A DNA stretch of 64,000 nucleotides from Allobosea sp. 47.2.35 (GTDB lineage: Bacteria > Pseudomonadota > Alphaproteobacteria > Rhizobiales > Beijerinckiaceae): assembly GCF_024655635.1 (NCBI RefSeq), contig NZ_JANLGI010000004.1, forward strand, positions 186,001 to 250,000, written 5' to 3'. A program made the position numbers and the translations under genes. The notes under the pieces are model-generated. The model saw only the letters and a program-made list of their open reading frames with translations. It did not search any database and was not told the DNA's origin. Below are positions 52,943-61,472 of this stretch, in pieces (within the stretch, counting starts at the first letter, position 1; each line of letters starts with the position of its first letter).

Positions 52943-53230
52943 GCGACCACCTCGCCGATCGCTGGATCATCGGAGTGCAGGCTAGAACCGTTCGATCTCC
53001 GTGGAAATCACTTTTCCGGCAAACGGGATCGTTGCTGCGAGGCGATTGGGTCGAGATGAGAACACCGTTCTCGGAGTGGTCGGCTTCATGCTCGGGATGC
53101 GCCGCGAAAGAGAATATTCTTATCGCCATCTGCTCAAAGTATAAAAATATCCGCTTTTGCGAAGGCTGATGCTGAAGGTGTATAGGAACATTCATCTACG
53201 GCCACGGGCCGAAGCAGAAGAGATCCCGTC

Positions 53231-54598
53231 ATGACTACCGCAATTCCCCGGACCGGCACAGCCGGAGCCGGTTCAAAACCGTTCTATGCCAGCTTCGGCT
53301 TCCAGGTTCTGGCGGCCATGGTGATCGGCCTCGTGCTGGGCTGGATCGCGCGCAACATGGGCCCGGTCGCGCCCGGCCAGCCGAACTGGCTGACCGTCAC
53401 GCTCTCGACCACCGGCTCGATCTTCGTGCAGCTCCTGCAGGCACTGGTGCCGCCGCTGATCTTCACGGCGATCGTCGCCTCGATCAGCAATCTCCGCCAG
53501 CTCTCGAACGCCGCCGCGCTGGTCTGGCAGACGCTGCTCTGGTTCGCGATCACCGCCTTCATCGCGGTGCTGATCGGCATCGCGCTCGGCCTCGTCATCC
53601 AGCCCGGCATCAATGCCGGCGTCGCGGCCGCCAGCGCCAAGCCGCCGGGCTCCGTCGGCTCCTGGCTCGACTTCCTCAAGGGTCTCGTGCCCGCCAACAT
53701 GTTCGGCCTGCAGGCGACGACGCGTGTCGAGGGCAGCGGCGCGACCACCCGTCTCGGCTTCAACGTGCTGCAATTGCTGGTGATCTCGATCGTCGTCGGC
53801 GTTGCCGCGCTGAAGGTCGGCGAGCGCGCCAACAGCTTCCTCGCGCTGAACGAGTCGTTCCTCGCGATCGTCCGCAAGATCCTGTGGTGGGTGATCCGCC
53901 TGACGCCGATCGGCACTATCGGCCTGCTCGGCAATGCCGTCGCGCAGTACGGCTGGCAGACCCTGGAGCAGCTCTCCTGGTACGCCTTCGCGATCTATCT
54001 CGGCCTCGCGATCGTGCTGCTCGTCGTCTATCCCGCACTGCTCGTGCTGCACGGCCTCTCGCCGGCGCGCTTCTTCGCCGGCGCCTGGCCGGCGATCCAG
54101 CTCGCCTTCGTCTCGCGCTCCTCGATCGGCACTCTGCCGGTGACCGAGGCCGTGACCGAGAAGAGCCTCGGCGTGCCCCGCGAATACGCCGCCTTCGCCG
54201 TGCCGCTTGGCGCGACCACGAAGATGGACGGCTGCGCCGCGATCTATCCGGCTATCTCCGCGATCTTCGTCGCGCAGTTCTATGGCGTGCCGCTCGGCAT
54301 CCAGGAATACGTCCTGATCGCCTTCGTCTCGGTGATCGGCTCGGCCGCGACCGCCGGCCTCACCGGGGCTACCGTGATGCTGACGCTGACGCTCTCGACG
54401 CTCGGCCTGCCGCTGGCCGGTGTTGGCCTGCTGCTCGCCATCGACCCGATCCTCGACATGGGCCGCACGGCGGTGAACGTCGCCGGTCAGGCGTTGGTGC
54501 CGACCCTCGTCGCCAAGCGGCAGGGCATGCTCGATCAGGCGCAATACGACCGCGCCGGCGATATCGAGGCGATCGACGCCAGCCCGCGGGCGGCGTGA
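53231..54598 (+). CDS. Dicarboxylate/amino acid:cation symporter (DAACS family)
   Basis: A 455-residue symporter. SRSSIGTLPVT (serine-rich HP1 region), TTKMDGCAAIYP (NMDG-like) and DPILDMGRTAVNV (TM8 sodium/substrate motif) identify the GltP/DctA family. It imports glutamate/aspartate or C4-dicarboxylates with Na+ or H+. The next gene is a cysteine synthase, but the motif set does not fit the cystine carrier TcyP well. The 288-bp upstream interval is AT-rich and includes the palindrome AGAATATTCT (53111-53120). Confidence 0.9.
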   Translation: MTTAIPRTGTAGAGSKPFYASFGFQVLAAMVIGLVLGWIARNMGPVAPGQPNWLTVTLSTTGSIFVQLLQALVPPLIFTAIVASISNLRQLSNAAALVWQTLLWFAITAFIAVLIGIALGLVIQPGINAGVAAASAKPPGSVGSWLDFLKGLVPANMFGLQATTRVEGSGATTRLGFNVLQLLVISIVVGVAALKVGERANSFLALNESFLAIVRKILWWVIRLTPIGTIGLLGNAVAQYGWQTLEQLSWYAFAIYLGLAIVLLVVYPALLVLHGLSPARFFAGAWPAIQLAFVSRSSIGTLPVTEAVTEKSLGVPREYAAFAVPLGATTKMDGCAAIYPAISAIFVAQFYGVPLGIQEYVLIAFVSVIGSAATAGLTGATVMLTLTLSTLGLPLAGVGLLLAIDPILDMGRTAVNVAGQALVPTLVAKRQGMLDQAQYDRAGDIEAIDASPRAA

Positions 54599-54606
54599 CG
54601 ATAAAG

Positions 54607-54633
54607 GGCCTGGGGCGATTACCGCCTCAGGCC
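54607..54633. terminator. Hairpin between convergent symporter and cysteine synthase genes
   Basis: GGCCTGGGGCG (54607-54617) can pair with CGCCTCAGGCC (54623-54633), with one G-U pair on the plus strand and one mismatch on the minus strand. It overlaps the cysteine synthase stop. Read on the minus strand it is followed by CTTTAT, a weak U-tract. A bidirectional terminator is plausible. Confidence 0.4.
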
Positions 54634-55673
54634 ATCACCTTGCTGACGATCTGCTTCAGCGCCGAGCCGTCGCGCTCCAGCCAGCCGGGAACCGGCAGGT
54701 TCTTGGAGCGCAGGAATTCCGGATTGAACAGCTTCGACTGGTAGCGCGTGCCGTAGTCGCAGAGCACCGTCACGATGGTGTGGCCCGGCCCCATCTGCTG
54801 CGCCAACCGGATCGCGCCAGCGACATTGATGCCCGACGAGCCGCCGAGGCACAGGCCCTCCTGCTCCAGCAGGTCGAACACGATCTGCACCGCTTCCGCA
54901 TCCGGGATCTGGAAGGCGATATCGACCGGCGCATCCACCAGATTGGCGGTGATCCGGCCCTGGCCGATGCCCTCGGTGATCGAGGAGCCCTCGGCCTTGA
55001 GCACGCCGTCGGTATAGTAGGAATAAAGCGCTGCGCCCATCGGATCGGCGAGGCCGATCGTCACCTTGGGGTTGCGCGCCTTGAGCGCCATGCCGACGCC
55101 CGCGAGCGTTCCGCCCGAGCCGACCGCGCAGATGAAGCCGTCGACGCTGCCGGCGGTTTGCTCCCAGATTTCCGGGCCGGTTGTGTCGAGATGGCCCTGC
55201 CGGTTCGCGACATTGTCGAACTGGTTGGCCCAGACCGCGCCGTTCGGCTCGGCCTTCGCCAATTCCTCGGCGAGACGGCCAGAGACCTTCACGTAATTGT
55301 TGGGATTGGCGTAGGGCGCGGCCGGCACCTCGACCAGCGTCGCGCCGGCCAGCCGCAGCATGTCCTTCTTTTCCTGCGACTGCGTCTCCGGGATGACGAT
55401 GACCGAGCGATAGCCCAGCGCATTGCCGACGAGCGCGATACCGATGCCGGTATTGCCGGCCGTGCCCTCGACGATGACGCCGCCGGGTTTCAACTGTCCC
55501 TTTGCTTCGGCATCGCGGATGATCGCGAGCGCGGCGCGGTCCTTCACCGATTGGCCGGGATTCATGAACTCGGCCTTGCCGAGGATGGTGCAGCCGGTTT
55601 CCGCTGAGGCGCGTTCGAGCTTGATGAGGGGAGTGTTGCCGATGGCTTCGATGACGCCGTTGCGGATAGTCAT
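54627..55673 (-). CDS. cysK: Cysteine synthase
   Basis: A 348-residue PLP fold-type II enzyme. Lys44 in NPGQSVKDRA carries PLP, and GTAGNTGIG and CAVGSGGTLAG bind the cofactor phosphate/substrate. It makes cysteine from O-acetylserine and sulfide in the cytoplasm. At 348 residues it is ~30 longer than standard CysK, with a C-terminal extension past SSGINVAGAI. ATG 55673 is preferred; the frame is open to TTG 55688. Confidence 0.92.
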   Translation of the reverse strand: MTIRNGVIEAIGNTPLIKLERASAETGCTILGKAEFMNPGQSVKDRAALAIIRDAEAKGQLKPGGVIVEGTAGNTGIGIALVGNALGYRSVIVIPETQSQEKKDMLRLAGATLVEVPAAPYANPNNYVKVSGRLAEELAKAEPNGAVWANQFDNVANRQGHLDTTGPEIWEQTAGSVDGFICAVGSGGTLAGVGMALKARNPKVTIGLADPMGAALYSYYTDGVLKAEGSSITEGIGQGRITANLVDAPVDIAFQIPDAEAVQIVFDLLEQEGLCLGGSSGINVAGAIRLAQQMGPGHTIVTVLCDYGTRYQSKLFNPEFLRSKNLPVPGWLERDGSALKQIVSKVMA

Positions 55674-55814
55674 GGCAGGATTTCCCAATTCGTCCCTGAC
55701 CTGATAGGCGAAAGCATCTCAGCGGTCATCAGTGAGCGAGCCTTTCGCCCCGAGTTCGGAACAATGCCAGTCGCCAAGCCGCAAGCCGGAGAAATTTCTT
55801 CTCCGAAGCTCGCC

Positions 55815-57053
55815 ATGAATGAAGTTCTCACCATTGATCGCCTCGGTCAGAAGGGCGATGGCATCGTGCAGGCCGCCTCCGGCAGCATCTTCATTCCCTA
55901 TGCGCTGCCGGGCGAGACCGTGCGTGCGGTGGTCGATGGCGAGCGCGGCCAGCTCGTCGAGATCATCGCACCCTCCGAGTCCCGTATCGCCGCGATCTGC
56001 CCGCTCTTCACCCGCTGCGGCGGCTGCGCGGCCCAGCACATGGCGCCCGGCCTCTATCGCGAATGGAAGCGCCAGCAGGTCGTCACCGCCCTGAGCCGCG
56101 CCGGCATCGAGGCGCCGGTCGGCGATCTCGTCGACGCCCATGGTGCAGGCCGCCGCCGCGTCACCTTCCATGCCCGCCGGCAGGGCGAGGCGATGGTCGT
56201 CGGCTTCATGGCGGCGCGCAGCCATGATCTGATTTCGGTCGAGGCTTGCCCGGTGCTGGCGTCGGGGCTCGATCGCGCACCCGCTGTCGCGCTTATGCTG
56301 GCGAACCGCATGGGCGGCGCCAACAAGCCGCTCGATATCCAGGTCACCGCCTCGGAAGCCGGGCTCGATGTCGATATCCGCGGCCATGGCCCGCTCGGTG
56401 ACAAGCTGAGGCTCGCCCTGACTCAGCTCGCCGAGCGGCTTGATCTCGCCCGGCTCTCCAACCATGGCGAGATCGTCGTCGAGCGCCGCCCGCCCTTGCA
56501 GCGCATGGGCAGGGCACTGGTCGCGCCGGCCGCAGGTGGCTTCCTGCAGGCGACGGCGGCGGGCGAGGAGGTGCTCGCCGGGCTGGTCATGGCGGCGTTG
56601 CCCAAGGGCAAGCGCGCGGCCGATCTCTTCGCCGGCTGTGGCCCGTTCAGCTTCCGCATCGCGGAGAAGATGCAGGTGCTCGCCATCGAGAGCGACAAGG
56701 CGGCGATGCTGGCACTGGCCAAGGGCGCCGGCGCGACGCAGGGGCTAAAACCCATCGCGACCGAAACGCGCGACCTGTTCCGCCGCCCGCTCCTGGAGCA
56801 TGAACTCAACGGTTTCGACGTGATCGTGCTCGATCCGCCGCGGGCCGGTGCGGAGGCGCAGGTCAAGCGCTTGGCAGCTTCCAAGGTCAAGGACGTGATC
56901 TACGTCTCCTGCGATCCGGCGAGCTTCGCACGCGACGCCGCGACCCTCGTTGCGGGCGGCTATGCGCTGGAGGCCGTGACGCCGGTCGACCAGTTCCGCT
57001 ATTCCGCTCATGTCGAGCTCGTCGGCGTGTTCCGGCGGGGCAGGAAGGGCTAG
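55815..57053 (+). CDS. 23S rRNA m5U-type RNA methyltransferase (RlmD/TrmA family)
   Basis: A 412-residue protein with an N-terminal TRAM-like OB fold (LTIDRLGQKGDGIV), an Fe-S cluster site (Cys62, Cys68, Cys71 in CPLFTRCGGC, plus Cys145), and a SAM Rossmann domain (ADLFAGCGPFSFRIAE). LDPPRAG and the VSCDPASFARD nucleophile cysteine identify the TrmA/RlmC/RlmD m5U methyltransferases. An alternative ATG at 55764 adds 17 residues. A FAD-oxidase gene follows 9 bp later. Confidence 0.9.
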   Translation: MNEVLTIDRLGQKGDGIVQAASGSIFIPYALPGETVRAVVDGERGQLVEIIAPSESRIAAICPLFTRCGGCAAQHMAPGLYREWKRQQVVTALSRAGIEAPVGDLVDAHGAGRRRVTFHARRQGEAMVVGFMAARSHDLISVEACPVLASGLDRAPAVALMLANRMGGANKPLDIQVTASEAGLDVDIRGHGPLGDKLRLALTQLAERLDLARLSNHGEIVVERRPPLQRMGRALVAPAAGGFLQATAAGEEVLAGLVMAALPKGKRAADLFAGCGPFSFRIAEKMQVLAIESDKAAMLALAKGAGATQGLKPIATETRDLFRRPLLEHELNGFDVIVLDPPRAGAEAQVKRLAASKVKDVIYVSCDPASFARDAATLVAGGYALEAVTPVDQFRYSAHVELVGVFRRGRKG

Positions 57054-57062
57054 GGCTTCAGG

Positions 57063-58475
57063 ATGAGCGCAATTCTCGATCGCATGGCCGGCATCGTCGG
57101 CGCGAAGAACATCATCACCGATGCCGACGCGATGGTGCCCTATCTCAAGGAATGGCGCGATCTCTTCCGCGGCAAGGCGCAGGGCATTGTCCGTCCCGGC
57201 TCGACCGCCGAGGTCGCCGAGCTGGTGAAGCTCGCGGCCGAGACCGGCACGGTTCTGGTGCCGCAGGGCGGCAATACCGGCCTTGTCGGCGGCCAGATCC
57301 CGATCTCCGAGGGCAGGGAGGTCATCCTCTCGCTGCAGCGCCTCGACAAGATCCGCGCCGTCGATACCGATGGCGACACGATGATCGTCGAGGCCGGCGT
57401 CACGCTGAAGCGCGCGCAGGATGCGGCGGAAGCGGCCGGCCGGCTCTTCCCGCTCTCACTGGCGTCGGAAGGCTCCTGCACCATCGGTGGCAACCTCTCG
57501 ACCAATGCCGGCGGCACCGCCGTGCTGGCCTATGGCAATGCCAGGGAGCTCTGCATGGGTCTTGAGGTCGTGCTGCCGGACGGGCGCATCTGGAACGGTC
57601 TGCGCCAGCTCCGCAAGGACAATACCGGTTACGACCTCAAGAACCTCTTCATCGGTGCCGAAGGCACGCTCGGCATCATCACGGCGGCAGTGCTGAAGCT
57701 CTTCCCCGCGCCGGCGGCGCGGGCGACCGCCTTCCTCGCGGTGCCCAATCCGGCGGCGGCGCTTGAGCTGCTGAACGCGGCCAAGGCCGGTGCCGGCGGC
57801 ACGCTTACCACCTTCGAACTGATGCCGCGCATCGGCATGGATTTCGTCCTGCGCCACGCTTCCGGCACGCGCGACCCGCTCTCCGAGCCGTCGCCCTGGT
57901 ATGTGCTGATGGAGGTCTCGGCCCAGCAGGCCTCGGGGCTCGACGAGCATGTCGAGACCTTCCTCGGCGAGGCCCTGGAGAAGGGCATCGTCACCGATGC
58001 GGCCCTGGCGGGCTCGCTGACCCAGCGCGCCGATTTCTGGAAGCTGCGCGAGATGCTCTCCGAGGTGCAGACCTATGAGGGCGGCTCGATCAAGCACGAC
58101 GTCTCGGTGCCGATCCATGCGACGCCCGAATTCCTGGCGCGCGCCATCGCGGCTGTGGAGGCGATGGTGCCGGGCTGCCGGCCCGTGCCCTTCGGCCATC
58201 TCGGCGACGGCAACATCCATTTCAACGTCAGCCAGCCGGTCGGCGCCGACAAGGCTGCCTATCTCGCCCGCTGGAGCGAGATGAACGAGGCGGTCCACGG
58301 CATCGTCGCGGAGCTTCACGGTTCGATCTCCGCAGAGCACGGCATCGGCCGCCTCAAGCGCGACCTGCTGCCCGGCGTGAAGGACCCGGTCGAACTCGAT
58401 CTGATGCGGACGCTGAAGCGCATGCTCGATCCCAAGCGGATTCTCAATCCGGGCGCCGTGCTGGCGCAGGACTGA
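57063..58475 (+). CDS. FAD-linked oxidoreductase, D-2-hydroxyacid dehydrogenase type
   Basis: A 470-residue flavoenzyme of the VAO/PCMH superfamily. FAD-binding region VPQGGNTGLVGGQIP (about 76-90), later GGNLSTNAGGTAVL, and the C-terminal FGHLGDGNIHFNVSQP metal/substrate motif and AEHGIGRLKRDLL match D-2-hydroxyglutarate/D-lactate dehydrogenases. Likely cytoplasmic, passing electrons to a quinone or ETF. It starts 9 bp after the RNA methyltransferase and is probably co-transcribed. Confidence 0.9.
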   Translation: MSAILDRMAGIVGAKNIITDADAMVPYLKEWRDLFRGKAQGIVRPGSTAEVAELVKLAAETGTVLVPQGGNTGLVGGQIPISEGREVILSLQRLDKIRAVDTDGDTMIVEAGVTLKRAQDAAEAAGRLFPLSLASEGSCTIGGNLSTNAGGTAVLAYGNARELCMGLEVVLPDGRIWNGLRQLRKDNTGYDLKNLFIGAEGTLGIITAAVLKLFPAPAARATAFLAVPNPAAALELLNAAKAGAGGTLTTFELMPRIGMDFVLRHASGTRDPLSEPSPWYVLMEVSAQQASGLDEHVETFLGEALEKGIVTDAALAGSLTQRADFWKLREMLSEVQTYEGGSIKHDVSVPIHATPEFLARAIAAVEAMVPGCRPVPFGHLGDGNIHFNVSQPVGADKAAYLARWSEMNEAVHGIVAELHGSISAEHGIGRLKRDLLPGVKDPVELDLMRTLKRMLDPKRILNPGAVLAQD

Positions 58476-58636
58476 GCCACGGACTGATCGTCCAATCGGC
58501 AGCCTGCACCACGCAAGGCCGCCGCCGGAGGCTCCTGCTCAAAAATTTGGCAGGAAGGCCGTTCCGCTCGATTGACCGCTTTTCGCGGCATCTCTAGCCT
58601 TCGCCCTCATAACGATAACATGAGGGGTTGGCTGCT

Positions 58637-59710
58637 ATGATCGGCGTGAAGCGGATGCTGTCGAATTGTGCGCGCAGGCGGGGCAGGGGACCGACGCGCC
58701 GCGCGCTCGCCGCGCTGGCTCTGGCCGGAGCGGCTGCGATGGCCGGCGCACTGCCCGCCGCTGCCCAGACGCCGATCAAGTTCACGCTCGATTGGGTCTT
58801 CCAGGGCCCGACCTCACCCTTCCTCGTCGCGCTCGACAAGGGCTACTACAAGGCCGAGGGGCTCGACGTGACCATGGACCCCGGCCAGGGCTCGGCCGGC
58901 GCGGTCCAGCGCGTCGCGACCGGCGCCTACGACATCGGCTTCGCCGACGTGAACTCGCTGATCGAGTACAACGCCAAGAACGCCGGCAAGGAAATCCTCT
59001 GCGTCTTCATGGCCTATGATTTCCCGCCCTTCGGCGTCCACGCGTTGAAGAAGAGCGGCATCACCAAGCCGACGGACCTCGCCGGCAAGAAGCTCGGCGC
59101 GCCCGTCTTCGACGCCTCGTTTCGCCTCTTCCCGGCCTTCGCCAAGAAGAACGGCATCGACGCGGCCTCCGTCCAGCACGTCAACCTGACCCCGCAATTG
59201 CGCGAGCAGTCGCTGGTGCAGGGCACGGTCGACTTCATCTCCGGCCATTATTTTTCGTCGATCCTCGACCTGAAGGCCCGCGGCGTGAAGCCGGAAGATG
59301 TCGTCTCCTTCAACTACTCCGACTACAAGATGGACGTTTACGGCAACGGCATCATCGTCTCGCCGGCGTTGGCCGCGAAGCCGGAGGTCGTGACCGGCTT
59401 CCTGCGCGCCACCGCCAAGGCCTGGCGGGAAGTCGCCGCCAACCCGGCCGTCGGCATCGCCGCCGCCAAGAAGCGCGATCCGCTGATCGACGAGAAGCTG
59501 GAGGCCGAGCGCCTCGACATGTCGCTCAGGCTCAATGTGCTCACCTCCTTCGTGAAGGCGAACGGCATGGGTGATGTCGATCCCGCGCGCTTCGCCCGCT
59601 CGGTCAAGGATGTCGCCGAGGCCTTCGGCCTGCCGTCCGCGCCCGAGCCGGACAAGGTTTTCACCGGCAAGTTCCTGCCGCCGAAGGCGGAGCGGATGCT
59701 CGGCCCCTGA
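58637..59710 (+). CDS. ABC transporter substrate-binding protein (NMT1/THI5-like)
   Basis: 357 residues from ATG 58637, with GAGGGG 9 nt upstream. A signal peptide ends in LPAAAQ, and the mature protein begins TPIKFTLDWVFQGPTSP, the SsuA/THI5-like start. The fold is a periplasmic two-lobe binder used for nitrate, sulfonates, pyrimidine precursors, riboflavin and similar small molecules; substrate is unknown. It heads a three-gene importer with the ATPase and permease that follow. Confidence 0.9.
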   Translation: MIGVKRMLSNCARRRGRGPTRRALAALALAGAAAMAGALPAAAQTPIKFTLDWVFQGPTSPFLVALDKGYYKAEGLDVTMDPGQGSAGAVQRVATGAYDIGFADVNSLIEYNAKNAGKEILCVFMAYDFPPFGVHALKKSGITKPTDLAGKKLGAPVFDASFRLFPAFAKKNGIDAASVQHVNLTPQLREQSLVQGTVDFISGHYFSSILDLKARGVKPEDVVSFNYSDYKMDVYGNGIIVSPALAAKPEVVTGFLRATAKAWREVAANPAVGIAAAKKRDPLIDEKLEAERLDMSLRLNVLTSFVKANGMGDVDPARFARSVKDVAEAFGLPSAPEPDKVFTGKFLPPKAERMLGP

Positions 59711-59722
59711 TCCTCAGCCGTC

Positions 59723-59745
59723 ATGGCCGGGCCAGACCCGGCCAT
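59723..59745. repeat. REP-like hairpin ATGGCCGGG / CCCGGCCAT
   Basis: ATGGCCGGG (59723-59731) pairs perfectly with CCCGGCCAT (59737-59745) around a 5-nt loop, same design as 1431-1451. It lies between the binding-protein and ATPase genes, where it could lower expression of downstream genes relative to the binding protein. Confidence 0.55.
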
Positions 59746-59802
59746 CGCGCCCGAGCCTTTTCCTCCCCGAGCTTCTCGGGGCAAGCCCGAGACGACGCCC
59801 GG

Positions 59803-60603
59803 ATGGCTGAAACACACGAAAGTCCCCTCGTCGAACTGCGGCAGGTCAGCCTCGCCTATGGCAGCGGGCCAAGCCGCATGCAGGCGCTGGAGGACGCGAC
59901 GCTTACCATCGCCAAGGGCGAGTTCATTGCCGTGGTCGGCCCGTCCGGCTGCGGCAAGTCGACCCTGATGAAGCTCGTCACCGGGTTGCTGCCGCCGACC
60001 GGCGGCGAGGTCCGCGTGCACGGCCAGGTGGTGAAGGGGCCGATCCGCGGCGTCGGCATGGCCTTCCAGGCGCCGACGCTGATGCCCTGGCGCTCGACGC
60101 TCGACAACATCCTGCTGCCGCTGGAGGTGGTCGAGCCGCACAAGCGCCGTTTCCGCGCCAACAAGGCCGAATATGTCGCGCGCGGCGAGGCACTGCTGGC
60201 TTCGGTCGGGCTCGGCGGCTTCGGCCAGAAATATCCCTGGCAGCTCTCGGGCGGCATGCAGCAGCGCTCGAGCCTGTGCCGCGCGCTCGTCCATGAACCC
60301 GATATCCTGATGCTCGACGAGCCTTTCGGCGCGCTCGACGCCTTCACGCGCGAAGAGCTCTGGGGCGTGATGCAGAAGCTCTGGATGGAGCGTCGCTTCA
60401 CGGCGGTTTTGGTCACACATGACCTGCGCGAGGCCGTCTATCTCGCCGACACCGTCTACGTGATGAGCCGGCGCCCTGGAAAGATCGTCAAGATCCGCAA
60501 GATCGAATTGCCGCGCCCGCGGACGCTGGAGACGACCTTCACGGTCGAGTTCGTCGACATCGTCCATGAACTGCGCGAGCGCATTCACATGGAGCATGCG
60601 TGA
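59803..60603 (+). CDS. ABC transporter ATP-binding protein (SsuB/TauB-like)
   Basis: A 266-residue ATPase: Walker A GPSGCGKST (about 46-54), signature LSGGMQQR, Walker B ILMLDEP, D-loop GALD and switch His in VTHD. The close spacing to the permease (25 bp) and NMT1-type binding protein gives a complete importer. Sequence groups with nitrate/sulfonate/taurine-type importers. Confidence 0.93.
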   Translation: MAETHESPLVELRQVSLAYGSGPSRMQALEDATLTIAKGEFIAVVGPSGCGKSTLMKLVTGLLPPTGGEVRVHGQVVKGPIRGVGMAFQAPTLMPWRSTLDNILLPLEVVEPHKRRFRANKAEYVARGEALLASVGLGGFGQKYPWQLSGGMQQRSSLCRALVHEPDILMLDEPFGALDAFTREELWGVMQKLWMERRFTAVLVTHDLREAVYLADTVYVMSRRPGKIVKIRKIELPRPRTLETTFTVEFVDIVHELRERIHMEHA

Positions 60604-60628
60604 TGCGGGCCCCGGCAGGACAAAGATC

Positions 60629-61405
60629 ATGACGGAACCTCAGAAGCGTATCCTGCTTCTCGCCATGCCCTGGCTCGCCATGGGCGGGCTGCTGCTGGCC
60701 TGGGAGATCGCCTGTATCGTCTTCGACGTGCCGGAAATCCTGGCGCCGCGCCCGAGCCGCATCATCGAGACGATGATCCTGCGCTGGGACATCCTGCTGC
60801 GCTTCTGCCTGGAGACGCTCTGGACGACGCTGATCGGCTTCGCGCTCGCGATCGGCTTCGGCCTGCTGCTCGGCCTCGCCGTTGGCGCATCGCCCTTCGT
60901 TTATTCGGGCCTCTACCCGCTGCTGATCGCCTTCAACGCGATCCCGAAGGTCGCGATCGTGCCGATCCTGATGATCTGGGTCGGCGTCGGCGCCTTGCCG
61001 GCGGTGATTACCGCCTTCGTCATCTCCTTCTTCCCGATCGTCGTGAACGTCGCGACGGGCCTCGCCACCATCGAGCCCGAGATGCGCGACGTGATGCGCT
61101 CGCTCGGCGCCAGCCAATGGGAAATCCTGACCAAGGTCGGCGTGCCCCGCGCGATGCCCTATCTGTTCGCCAGCCTGAAGGTCGCGGTGACGCTCGCCTT
61201 CGTCGGCTCGGTGCTGTCGGAGACGGTCGGCGGCAATCGCGGAATCGGCTTCCTGATGCTCTCGGCCGGCGCGCGTAACGACGCGCCGACGACCTTCGCC
61301 GGGCTCTTCTCCATCGCCATCATGGGCATCGCGCTTTATGCGCTCTGCGCCCTGGTCGAGCGGCGGATGACCCGCTGGGCCTTCCGCGGCGAGATCGTCG
61401 CCTGA
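60629..61405 (+). CDS. ABC transporter permease (SsuC/TauC-like)
   Basis: 258 residues from ATG 60629 with about six membrane helices. The cytoplasmic EAA loop is seen as EMRDVMRSLGASQWEILTKV (about 152-171), which docks the ATPase. It belongs to the binding-protein-dependent BPD_transp_1 family and works as a homodimer with the preceding ATPase. A palindromic repeat separates it from the convergent ggt gene. Confidence 0.92.
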   Translation: MTEPQKRILLLAMPWLAMGGLLLAWEIACIVFDVPEILAPRPSRIIETMILRWDILLRFCLETLWTTLIGFALAIGFGLLLGLAVGASPFVYSGLYPLLIAFNAIPKVAIVPILMIWVGVGALPAVITAFVISFFPIVVNVATGLATIEPEMRDVMRSLGASQWEILTKVGVPRAMPYLFASLKVAVTLAFVGSVLSETVGGNRGIGFLMLSAGARNDAPTTFAGLFSIAIMGIALYALCALVERRMTRWAFRGEIVA

Positions 61406-61420
61406 GCTTAGACCGCTATT

Positions 61421-61472
61421 TGAGCATCAGATTGTTCCGAAAAGTGGATTCCGCTTTTCGGTCCGATGCTCA
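61421..61472. repeat. Dispersed palindrome, copy 2 (with TGAGCATC...GATGCTCA ends)
   Basis: CCGAAAAG (61437-61444) pairs with CTTTTCGG (61454-61461), inside longer arms TGAGCATC (61421-61428) / GATGCTCA (61465-61472). Core and flank (TCCGATGCT) match the copy at 34855-34887. It fills the convergent space between the permease and ggt and overlaps the ggt stop codon. Confidence 0.75.
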
